This document shows, one piece after another, positions 21,801-33,800 of a DNA stretch of 64,000 nucleotides. A program made the position numbers and the translations under genes. Origin of the DNA: Rhinopomastus cyanomelas (lineage: Eukaryota; Chordata; Aves; Bucerotiformes; Rhinopomastidae); the NCBI GenBank assembly GCA_013400115.1, contig VXBP01003612.1, forward strand, positions 88,678-152,677, read 5' to 3'. How positions within the stretch are numbered: position 1 is the stretch's first letter; each line of letters begins with the position of its first letter. A model generated the notes under the pieces. The model saw only the letters and a program-made list of their open reading frames with translations, ran no database searches and was not told where the DNA came from.

Positions 21801-24800
21801 GGATGGGGCTCTGAGCACCCAGTTCTGGTTGAAGATGTCCCTGTCCACAACAGCAGGGTTGGAATGAGATGATCTTCAAGGACCCTTCCAACCCAAACCA
21901 TTGACACTATGAATCTCAAAACAAACAAAGCCCAGGTCCCTCCAGCTCTTAAAGACAGGATCACAGAATCATTAAGGATGGAAGAGGCCTCCAAGCTCAT
22001 CCAGTCCAACCCTCATCGCACCCACTAAACCCTGTCCTCCAGGGCCACAGCTACTCGGTGTTTGAACCCCTCCAGGGATAGTGATGACTTCCTCCCCTCC
22101 CTGAGCAGCCTGTTCCAACCTCTGACTGCTCTCTCAGGGAAGAGATTTCTCCTGATGTGCAACTTAACCCTCCCCTCACCGTATCACTGGTGACCTGGGA
22201 AAAGAGACAGACCCCCACCTCCCCCTAACCTCCTCTCAGGTAGCTGTGAAGAGCAGTAAAGTCTTCCTTCAGCCTCCTTTTCTCCAGGTTAAAGAACCCC
22301 AGTTCCCTCAGCCTCTCCCCACCATCAGACCTGTCCTCCAGGCCCTCCACTAAATAAGAACACTTTCTAAAAGATAGAGAGGCCTTCTGTATGTGCTGTG
22401 CTGAGTTCCCACCTGGAGGGGCTGCCAGTGCCCTCACCTTGAGGTCCGTACTGTCCACCCTGTGGTCCGTAGCTTCCCATGGAGTTCTGCTGGTACGGCC
22501 CCATTCCAGCATGCATCTGTCCTCCAGAAGACTGACGGGGAGATAAGGCTGAGCCGGGCTGGGGCGAGCTGTACTGGGGCATCTGAGGATTCCTCTGCAT
22601 GTAACCTGCCCACCCAGGGAGCAGAGCAGACAAGTTATTAGCACAAGGTACTCCGAGGTGCCACCGCACTCGCGTGTTCTTCGGCAACAGCAACCCCTGG
22701 GACCCACTAACAAAATCCTTCCAGCAACAGCCTGGACAGATCTCACAGGGGTTCCTATTAAGGGCCTCCTGTGTTACCAGCTACCGTAACTGGTACCATT
22801 TCCTCTTCTAACCAGAAAAAAAGATCTTCAGTGTCACAGGAGTGGACTGTCCAGCCCTGCAAGGCCCCGGGGGTTCTTCTTGTTGTTTTTTCACTTGCTT
22901 GTTTGTTTTCTTGGGGCACTGACTACCTCCAGCCACTGGAACTGAAACGTCACAAGTGTTTTCCCCAGACCGACCTCACTCTCTTGGGGGGGGGAAAGAC
23001 AGGCAATGCTGTTGTGAACACCCCTCGTTTTGAAGCGTAAGGGCACGGACCTTGGACTAGCACCATTCAGAGGGAAGCACGTCAAAAGCCAGAGAAAACA
23101 TCTTAGAAGCCAAACTACAGGGCTGGATGGAACATTAAGGGGGTCGAACAAGCCACAACAGCTGAATTTACTGCAAGGAGCCCAAACACTTGCAGCTTAC
23201 AAAGCTGGGGCAGCTGTTCCATGTTTTCTCACCACAGAATCCACGTGCTCAGGCCAGGCAGGTTTTAGTTACACATCTAGCTTTACAACTACATCTCTTA
23301 AAGACACGCGTCACACGCACCTCGGTCTTGCGCTATGCTGGACTGGTTCATGGAAGGATGCATGATGCTGTCCGACTGGCCACTGGGCGGTCGGGGTGGC
23401 ATCTGATTGCCTGCACCACAAAGAGGAGAGTGGTTAATGCCCCAAATCACACAGGGTGCAAGAGTATCAAACACCAGAACTACAAGCAGCTGCAGGACAA
23501 GGGTATGTTGGCCACAGGAAAGACAAACAACAGAAAGACCAGTGACATTAACCCACCAAAATGACAGTGCTGGTTTCCCAGCCATCCCACCCATCGCACA
23601 TTTTTGAGCAAACAAATGAGATCACAGGACCTCAATAACCACAAGAGCACTGACAGCGGCCAGTTCCTCCCCACTGACCACGTTTGGTCGCTCTCCAGCT
23701 ACATGAGGCAGCCCCACCAAAAGATCAACAGATGCTAAGCAGAGCTACCTGGTACTGCAGCAGGTGAAAGTGGACCAGAACGGGACTGAGCAACACTAGC
23801 TGGAGATCCAACTGGGGAAGGGGAGGGTCCTCTGATGCCTGGCAGGTGAGGAGAGGTATGTGGAGAGAAAGGAGACTGAGCTGGGTTACTCTGCTCTCCT
23901 TGACTGCTGGAAATCCCTGATGTGCTTACTCCAGGACTCAGGGCTCCTTCGGTACCCATGGGGAGATCATCTATCGAACCAGACAGGTCCTGCAACACAC
24001 AGAGAAACACGTGAGGCACAGATCAAGAGAGACGGGACCGTTCTCTCGCACACGGTGAGGAGAGGGTGTGTTTCTCCCTTTGGCACACTGCAAACAGAAA
24101 TCAATGTTCAGGTTATCATCAGCAACAAAAAGACTCGGGTAACTGCCCAACGTGTCTTATCCTGCTGAACCCAAGAGTTCCCCAGCTGGCTGCCCGAGCG
24201 CTCGCCGGTGGTCCAAACAACAAGATAATTCTCCTATTTGCTCCTTTTAATTCAGTTTAGAGGCGAGAAATTAAAGAACACATCAGCCAGAACACTGCAA
24301 ACAGAGGAGACAGTCCATGTGATCGTGGCTTGGAAGAGAAACGTGGCTCTGCCTCTGAAAAGACAGAAAACTCCTGCCTCACCATAATTAATTCATAAAC
24401 CTCGTCTGAGCTGGGAAACTACTCACTGGAGATGTATAAAAACAAACTAAACAGAGATTCAAAAGAAAAACCATAAAACACTCTTCAGGGTTCCCACTTT
24501 CCTTGCTTCAAAGACAGTAAAAAATTAGCAGTTACAGGATCAGCCAGTCAAGTTCACCTTCTCTGGAAAGTGAGGCTGGAAAATCCCCTTCCCACTGTGG
24601 GGATCCACCCTGAAGAAGAAAAGCAGGACAACTCTGATCAAGCTGAACCCTAGCAGCAAATACAAAGCAACAGCACAAAAAAAACCCCCTCAGCTGGCAA
24701 GTCTGAGCCATGGGGATACTTCCAGGAAGATGCTGCTCAGATCCAACACGCTCTTTGATAATAAGGTGCATCAGCCATTCAAGGCTTGGCCTGGAGTAAA

Positions 24801-27800
24801 TGAGTAACGACAGTCCAAGACAGAGGAAGCGGCGGCAACATTGGAACAGAAGGCTGGGGAGCTGTAACTGTTCCAGCCATCAGATAAAATCTCTGCCAGG
24901 GACTCAAAGGATCCCAGTGGGTGAAGGAGCGGCAGACCAGAGCTTACCAGGACTTCAGCCACCCTCTGGAAGTCTTTCAGAGCCATCAGCCCTGGATCAG
25001 AAGCGCTCTGGACCGAGCCCTGACAGCACCTCACACCAGCTCCCCGCGCACAGAACCTGGCTGGCCAGCAAGAGCAGAGCCAACCTCACTGCAAACGCCG
25101 TGCAGAAAGGCCAAGCCGACTGATAAGTGACTTGGATGCCCCAGAATCATTTACACTGCCTGGATGGTGCCTGGTTTACAGCAGCAGTTCAGGTAACACT
25201 GTCCCAGCTCGGCAGAGCAGAAGGACCTCAGACACAAGATACCGCAAACTTATCAGCCCTCAGAAGCAAACGAGAGCCCTATCGCTCCCCAACAGCCGTC
25301 TGCCAGGTGATGTGTGAAAACGCTCCGACAGCACCTCCCCAGCAGCTGGGCTGGAGGACAGTGCAAACCACCTCCTAGGACGAGGAAAACTGGAGCCACA
25401 AGAGAGTAAGAAACACCCTGGGAGATCTCAGACCGCCTCATCCCCCTTGTTGGGCTGACAGTGACAGTCAGAAGGACAAGGGTGCATGGTGGGGTGAGTT
25501 AGGGCATAGCATGGCCTTCCTCCCCTTCCACCGCTGCTCCTCCTCCAGAGATCACTTCCTGCATGACAGTCTCAGAGGTCTATTTGTTTACTGCTGAAAT
25601 AGTATCTTCCTGAGGAAAAAGAACAGAGCTTTGTTTTATATCAATGAAAGCTAAAGAACTGCAGAAAAAACACCTCCAAACAGTGTCTAAGAGCTCTTAC
25701 AATTTTCCCTGCCTTCCTACCGCAACATCAAAAGCATCTGCTCCCTTACACAGCTACTTGGGGTTTTATTCTCCCCAGGACAGCTCTGACAAACCCCATA
25801 CTCCTGCTTCAGAAACCATCTGAAGTGGGAGCAGAGAGACAGTGTTGGCAGTATTTTGCATTAAAAAGCATCAGCCAGCACAAACAAGAACAAAACTCTC
25901 CTCCCTCCTGGAGACTCACTGCATCTAACTTCAGCCACTGGTGTAAAACACATCAAGAGTCCCCTCCAAGGTCAACGAAGGGATCAGAATGTCCAGAAGC
26001 CAGTTCAGTCCAGTCTAAAATTGTGTGGGAAGCCTGGTGCTTCCCTTATGTACATGAAGGTTCTTGTAAGCTGAATCACCAAAGGCTTCCAAACACTCTT
26101 TGAATCATCCCTGAAATGGAGTTGGAGGCTAAAACCCTTCTCAGAGCCTCTAAATGAGAGAGTTTTAGACTCAAGAGGAGAAACCACCTTATAAATGGAG
26201 ACCTGAGACAAACCACCGGTGCGAGAGGGCACAGAGCGAGGACCATCACGGACTTCACGGGGATCAGACCCTCAGATCATCCACATCAATAACTTGCAGC
26301 TGAACTACACCCTCACCACAGAATCACGGAACATCAGGGATTGGAAAGGACCTCAAAAGGTCATCTTGCCTGGCCATTAAGGATACAGACTGCAACAGGG
26401 CCACAAAAACAATCCAGTCACTGCTGAAGTTACTTTCACCTGTAGGGATCCCCAAGCTTTACCACTTCCAGCGACACAGCTGATCCACCAGCACTGTGGT
26501 GTTTCCTGAGCGGATCACGCAGCAAGACTAAGGCCCCCGAAGCGAGAGCCCTGCAAGAGGATGGAGGGAAGCTGGACTTACAGTCAAGTGCCACCAGTTA
26601 GCCAGTAAGGAGCCGCTCTCCACCTATTAAGTTGTTTTCTCAGGATGGCAACCACCAGGGCACAGAGAGGTTTGGGGCTGTTGGGGCGTTTTAACTAAAC
26701 CTAAAGGCCCCTCCTTCAGCTCTGAGATGCCATTTACTCAAGTGCACCACAAAAGAAGGGAAGAAGCCACCTCTCAGCCTCTCTCCAGCCTGTTTTTAAG
26801 GATGGCTGTAGCCTAGAAGCCTTTAAAAGGCAGAAAGGCTCCTTGAAATAATGGAGACCTGCTGCCGACAGCGGGTTCTGGATGAAGCCCAAGAGGAAGG
26901 GGCCGGTGAGGTTTTATTTGCCTCCCACCGAGCATCAGGAAGAGACCTGGAAAGACACAGCAGCACCAGGAGAAGGGCTCTCCCTCTCCCCTCCTCCCAC
27001 GAGCGCAGCCAATGGAGCCGAGACAGGAGGTGAGGCTCGACAGCAGTAACTCTGCCAACTTGAAGGAAACGTCAGGGTCTGGAGAATTTCCTCACGTGTT
27101 TCCAATGTGTTTTTTATGCATTTTATTGCTCATCTGCCATGCAGATCAAAAACGCTGGAGGGGTTCCAACTATTTCACACAGAATCTCACACTCCAGGCT
27201 GGCTGCAGCCCCAAAGCCTGAGTTTCTTCACTTGAAATACTGCCCAGTGTTATTTTGGGATGTGACCTGATAGCGGAAGCCCACGGGGACCCTGAAACGA
27301 TAACTGTTCCAGCTGCGACTGGTTGCCCAACCCTTGCCGATGCCAGCATGGGTTTGTCAGTACTGCTGACAAACAAGGACTCAGCAGCTAACACCTTCTC
27401 TTCACACCACAACAAAACCATGCCTGGAATCACACAATCTGGTACTCAAAAGAGGGGGCAGGGGAGTTCAGCTCTCGCAGGGAAAGGGCTGCAAGCCCTG
27501 GCATGACCAGCACAAGGGAGCTGGCTCCTTGATGCTGGAGAACGGCGCAGCTTCTCTTACGCGCAACGAGGAACCACCAGCTCACTATCTGATAGCAGCT
27601 CATTTGTTAAACAAACATAAAGATGAAACAACAAGAAATACTTAAGATCAAGGTAACGAAACCCCAGAGGAGAGGAGATTGAAGGCTCGGGCGCTCTGGC
27701 CCGTCCCACCGATCTGGAAGAGCAGGAAGACTGATCAGAAAGCAAATTGATCTCCTCGGTGGGGCTGGCGGCAGCTTCTCCCTCCCGCTCCCCTGCCCAT

Positions 27801-30800
27801 CCCCAAGCTAAGTGCATGTGCAAAGTGTGGGGGCAGAGGGAAGGAGTCGGGCTGGAATGATTGTAGGCACTATCAGATCGTCAGATAGCACTCAAGGAAA
27901 TTATGGTCTGGAGCAGAGCATGTGGTGGAGCTTATAAATTCTGTCAGGCCAGTCGGTTCCATAAAGATGCTCCCAAGCAGGACCGGAGAACAATGGCTAA
28001 ATTTATTCCGTTTCCTGCTGAAAGGGAAAAAGCCTCTTCAGTGCTTCTGACTAATTGAACTACCTCCTCACTGCTGCAGTTTCATTTTCTCTCATTCAAG
28101 AACTACCAACACTTAAAAAAAACCCAAACTCACAAGCTTGTCCTTTCCTTCCCCTTTTATTTCCACACCCAAAATACCTCCATTCTCTCTCCATCACCAA
28201 AATTACACAGCTGACTGGTGAGTTAGGATCTCCCTGCTATTTTGAGAAATTGGATAGAATCATCCCTCCTTCGACAGCACAGACAACCAGATCTGGCATC
28301 TCATGCTTCACGGAGCACTCTGCCTCCTAACGCGACCGGCCCGGAGACCTCGCCGTGCTCCATTTCCACCAGACTTAGGGATTCGCGTCACATCCAAGGA
28401 GACGCCTCGCAAAGGCGGCCCTGAGACTGCCAGGGATGTGACAGCAGGGTCTGGAGAGGGATCTGCAACTGTCTTCCTACTCACTGAAAGCCTCTTCCAG
28501 AAATGGTGCCCCCAACAGAAGCTGGGAGTTGGAACCAGAGGACATAAGCCAAGCCATGGCAGAAATTCAGTTTATCTTTGGATCTGGAGAGAGTCAGAAT
28601 CTTCTGTCTCCAAAGTTGTTTTTCTTGCTGACAAATCAAAGAGTCAGAAGGGAATTTTTCAGTGCCTGAGTGGTCCAGCTTACTGGAGTCACTGGGAAAG
28701 GTCACACTCCTGCAGGCCCTGCACCACCAGCTCCATTTCAACCAACAGGCTTTAGCCGGCCACTGTAGGTTTGCTGAACAACCTTGGGTGGGAAGGTAGA
28801 GACCTACCACTGCCATGAGAAGAAAGGGAACTATTCCAAAGCCAAAGCTGATCTCCAAGTCCTGTCCTACCTCCAAAACAGACAAAGTTGTCCCAGGTGA
28901 GTCCATCATTGGTCTCACACTGCTCTTGTACCGTAGATCACTGTGCAGAAGGTAACGGGTCCATCTTTGCAGCACCCAAATCCCCTTCTAGATGTTTGTT
29001 TCTGGGGCACATACGGGCTGGACAAGACACAGCAGGGAGGACATGCAGAGGATGTAAAGCTCCTGTCACCTCTAGATCATTTCTGGACTTCAAAGTGAAG
29101 TGAAAGATGCTGTTGAGACCGTTCCTGTGTGCTCTGTACCCTGCTGGACTCTGGGAGCAGCAGGGCAGAACTCAAAAACAGGTATTTCTAAGCAGCCAGT
29201 TTACCTGTTACTGACTTTGTGTTCATCCAGGTGTGAGAAGCATCTTCACCCACACTCCCAAGCTACCCAAGATGACCAAAGACCAATCAAATATAAGCAA
29301 AGCCCAGCAGCAGGAGCTGAGCTGGTGTCCTCCTGACCACAAAACCGCTTCTCTCCACTGCCATGTGGCTCCTAACTCTTAGTCCAAGGGGTTGGAAAGC
29401 TTGGGTTGAGTTTAAGAGGGAAAGAGGACTTCATCCTGGAATGCCCAGAAGGAAGACCATGGCCACGCTACACTTCTGAATTTTAGGAAAGCTTTTCTGA
29501 TCTATTGCCTTCCCTCTTCTCTTTCATCCCCTTTCAAAATGGGACAAGATCAGGAATGGGAAGAACAAAAGGGCTTCATTACCCAATGAAATCACTCATT
29601 TGGGCCCCTCCAATGTCCCAGGAAGCTCAGCCTCTGCTCTGAGCAAGGGTCACATGTGAGCAGCTCAAAACCAGGCAGTTCTCAGGTTTTGCAGCAGCTC
29701 TTGGGAGGAGAAAAACCCAGGATCCTGGTTACAAAACTACAGCTACCTTCAAGTCAGGTTATTAGGTGCCAGTTACTGATCCAAGCAGTCTTTGGGTACA
29801 GGAAATAAGTGCCAGACTTGCAGGACTTCAGGGGGAAAACACCTGCCCACCAAAACAACTATCAGGTAACATCATCACAGCTCCAGCCTCTGCTAGAGGG
29901 AGTCCATATTCCCTTCCCTTACAAGGAGTTTAAGCTCCTCTCCAGCATCAGCGCCGACAATTTCAAACCTAAGATGGGGACCAGAACGTGCGAGAGAGAT
30001 CCGTGCAGTCAGGAGAAAGAAAAGCTGAGAAGCCTCAATTCTTGCAGGCTGCCTTCAGACAAACTGGTAGGAGCTGCTGGCTCGAGCTGCAGTGCAGGAG
30101 AAAGAGCGTTTGGAAAGGAGGTTGTCAGGAGGAGGGGCTCAGTGTCACACGAGAAATTCTACTCCGATGGCAACCAAAAAAAAAGGAGAAGAAGCTGCTG
30201 TTCCAATCCACCTCAGTAAATGTAGGTGAGCCTGGTCACCTGGCAGAAAGCAGGCAGGGAATAAAAAGGGAGGACAGGTGGAAGTGCTGCTGGCTTTACT
30301 ACATTCCTGCAATGGGAGACCTTGCAGAACAGCCAGCACTGCTACCGCAGCAGCCATTGATTTTTCAGAGGTCGATACTCCGCTCCCACAGATCTCCTCG
30401 GCACGAGCTTTAATCACATCTACTGCTCCTACCCTGAGCCACCCCTCCTCCTCTTCCCCCTCCAAACAAAATCATGGTTTTAAAAAAATAGGTTGGGGAG
30501 GAAGGACAAGGGGGCTTTCCTGCCCCTCCAAGCACACTGCAGACTAAGAGATCTCGTTTTCTCGGTCTTTGGAGAGATCCAGAAGCTGCAGCGGCAGCAC
30601 AAAGTAGAGAAGGAGCAACGTGATTCATCCCCAGAACAAGATGTCGCTGAAGGGAAAACCCACCGCGTGGAAGGTCGGCGTCGCCACTCAGGGAGAGCTG
30701 AAGCTCTTCTGCAGGGCCCTGGGAAATGCAGCAGGAAAATTCTCCAGAAGAGAGGTTCATTTAACCCTCTGAAAGCTGCTCAGCTCCTTAGAAAGAACCC

Positions 30801-33800
30801 CCTGCCCCCAGGTTTATCAAAACATTGATATAACCTGAAATATTGCTACCAAGGACTGACACCACATGAAACATTCCAAGACACTGTGGTCAACGCTCAG
30901 GGTTTACTGCTGGAGCAGCAACACTCTGGCTAAAGCAGAAGGTGACCCCAGCCAACCAGCAGCACTATGGCCCCAGGAAGGAAACCTCCAGCTTCAACAG
31001 TAACACAGACCCTGAAATAAGTTGCAGGAGAGAAGCAAAGAGAAGCCCAGGTACAAGGAGCAGCAACACGGCAGCAGCATCTGAGGGTCCTCTTGGTATT
31101 CCAGAGGGGTTGGGGACGTGGGAGTGAGGTCTACACGTCCATCCCACTCAACAGAAAGGCTGATGTGACAGCAGGCCTCGGGAAGGCAAAAGTGCAAGTG
31201 AGAAGTAGCTCAGGTCTCAGCTGACAGACCACAACCCATTTATTTAAAGAGCTTTTGCTTTCCTTCCAGAGGTTTTTAAGTATTCTACTCCAACCTGAAG
31301 AGAAACCCCAGATCACATAAAACACTCAATCACACAAGAGGCAGGAAGTTGCCCTCTTGGTGCCAGCCAGAAGATATTCCAATTGCCCAGCAGTGTTTCC
31401 TCTGGAAGGTGCTTTTCCAGTCTCCAAAGTGTTCGATTTAGACTCCGAAGCATTTAGTCATCTCTGCGTGTGATTCTGCCGCCATGCCAACCGCACGAGA
31501 TCAGGCGGCGGGCACAGAAACGCAGCAAGGCAGGAGCTGGGAATCACTCAGAATGTGAAACAGCCCCTGTTCAGGCTGGTACCTCTGCTTTTAGGACAAC
31601 TTTTGGCTTTGGAATTGTTATCGGTCTCCTTGACACAACCAAGGGTGGCAAAACCCGTCTCTAAAAAAGCAGAAGGTAGGAAAATTTAGGGAGAGAATGA
31701 GGTGTCTCAGGTCTACGTGCACGTCTGATCAACCTGGCAGCTCTCTCATGGCAAAAAGCTGCTGAAGACAGCTGAAAGCTGGCAGCTCCTTCACCACATC
31801 CCTTGTACCTGAGGGGAGGGACACAGTCACAGAATCCCAGAACTACTGAGGCTGGAGAAGCCCTCTGAGCTCAGCCAGCCCAGACCAGGACCTAACATCA
31901 CCCCAGTAGCCACACCAGGGCATTACAGGCCACAGCCAGGCTGGCCTTCATCACCTTCAGGGATGGGGACTACACCACTGCCCTGAGAAGTCCAGTCCAG
32001 GCTCTGATCACCCTTTCCATGAGGAAGGGCTTCCTAACATCCAACCTAACCCTCTCCTGGCAGCTTCAGGCTCTGCCCTCTCGTCCTGGCATTGGTTGCC
32101 CAGGAGCAGAGGTCAACCCCCACTTGACTACAACCTCCCTTCAGGGAGTTGTAGAAAGAGATGAGGTTCCTCCTTAGTCTCCCCTTCTCCAGGCTAAACA
32201 CCCCCAGCTCCCTCAGCCTCTACTCATCAGCCTTTCCCTCCAGTCCCAGCCTTGCTGCTCCTCTGGACCTGCTCCAGCCCCTCAATCTCCTTCTTGAAGT
32301 GAGTGGCCCAGAACTGCCCCCAGTATTTGAGGGGAGGCCTCCCCAGTGCCCAGTCCAGGGGGAGAATGACATCCCTAGTCCTGATGGCCACACTACTGCT
32401 GATCTATGCCAGGCTGACACTGGCCTTCCAGGCCACCTGGGCACCCTGCTGGCTACTGTTCAGCCAGTTGTCACTCAGTCCTGCCAGGTCCCTCTCTGCC
32501 AGGCTGCTCTCCAGCCACTCATCCCCCAGTCTGTAGCTGCAGGGGGTTATTGTGGCCAAAGTGTAGGATGCACTTTTAAAACTCATCCTGTTGGCCTCTA
32601 CCCATTGACCCAGGCTGTCCAGACCTCTCTGCAGCATCCTCCTCCCCTCCTGCACAGGGGGCTACAGTCCAGCCCCTGATGCTGCCACGTGGAGCATCTC
32701 TAGAGAAACCACTTCCAATCAAGGACCTGCCTGTGCTACCAGGTACCACTGAGCTGGATGGGACAGAGAAACTCCAGAATCACTTGGAACAAAGGAAATT
32801 CCCCCCTTGCCCTGGCTCAGAGCAGCGAGCAAGCACGGGAAGAGGTAACATATCCATGGAAACCTGGCCCATGCCAGATGCTGACGTTGGCCCACTGCTC
32901 CCCTCGGGTCAGGGAGACAGAACAGTCAATTCCTAGAGATGCCACTTTTTGTTGTTTCAGGAAATTCAACTTTCTTCTTGTTTTTTGATTTTTAAATAGG
33001 AATTTCTGTTTTCCTGGGAAGACCTGATTCAAAATGATAAGAAAAGGCAGTCATACAACAACCTCTCCCCTCCAGTCACCAGAACTTCTGTGACACCGTG
33101 GCTGCAATCTCTGTACCCACGGGGGTCTGGGCACAAGCCCACCAGAGAAGCGAGGTCACTGCAGGATGGGAGAGGGGCAGACTGAGCCCTGAGCCCCTGC
33201 CATGCCCCACAGCTGACATTCATGATGGAGCTCATCTCCAAGATGAGTCAATCGGGGCCAGAGGACGGCAACGGGAGGGCGAGTGCTGTAAGCTGAAAGC
33301 TCAGGTGTGGCAGCATGTACAACACACACGGCGCTGCCAGCTGTGGTTAAACACCTTTGCTTCCCCCCTGCAGCTGCTTCACACAGCGGATGAAGGTCAC
33401 AGCAGTGGGGGCTCTCCCTCCCCTGTGTGGTGCAGGACCTCTGGCTGGGTTAAGCTGGGGCACAAAGGGCAGAGGACGGGGCTAGTCTGCCTGACGTGGG
33501 ACTGACAAGAGGCTTCCGCACCTTTTCTACGGTCTCCAATGTCACCAAGTCAGCAGCAAAAGGGAAGTGAAAAGCTGATTTCCCTGCCCTACACCAACGA
33601 GCTTCTCGAACAGGCGTTCAGGAGCCGGGGGTCACCTCGTGCGGTGACGTGAGCTGCGGCAGCTACGGCGCAGGCGGCCGTTCCGTGCGCTCCGGCTGCG
33701 GCAGCGCAGGGGCTGCCTGTGACAGAGCACAGACTATTGTTTGAGATCCAAGACCAGAACTGGTCATCCTACAGCAATTTCCTGATTCAACGCTGACCCG

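Larger units (their letters stand above)
21344..22437 (-). other. ARID1A: Intron 7
   Basis: 1,094 bp with two CR1 fragments in tail-to-tail orientation (21,797-21,916 plus, 21,958-22,350 minus). These make up nearly half of the intron. Confidence 0.88.

Noticed and set aside
28481..28975. 164-residue minus-strand open frame in intron 4
   Set aside because: No family resemblance, no splice context and no neighbouring exon-like frames; it looks like a chance open frame.
32161..32679. 172-residue open frame on the plus strand
   Set aside because: It lies within a minus-oriented CR1 fragment and translates the antisense of the repeat. No known domain.
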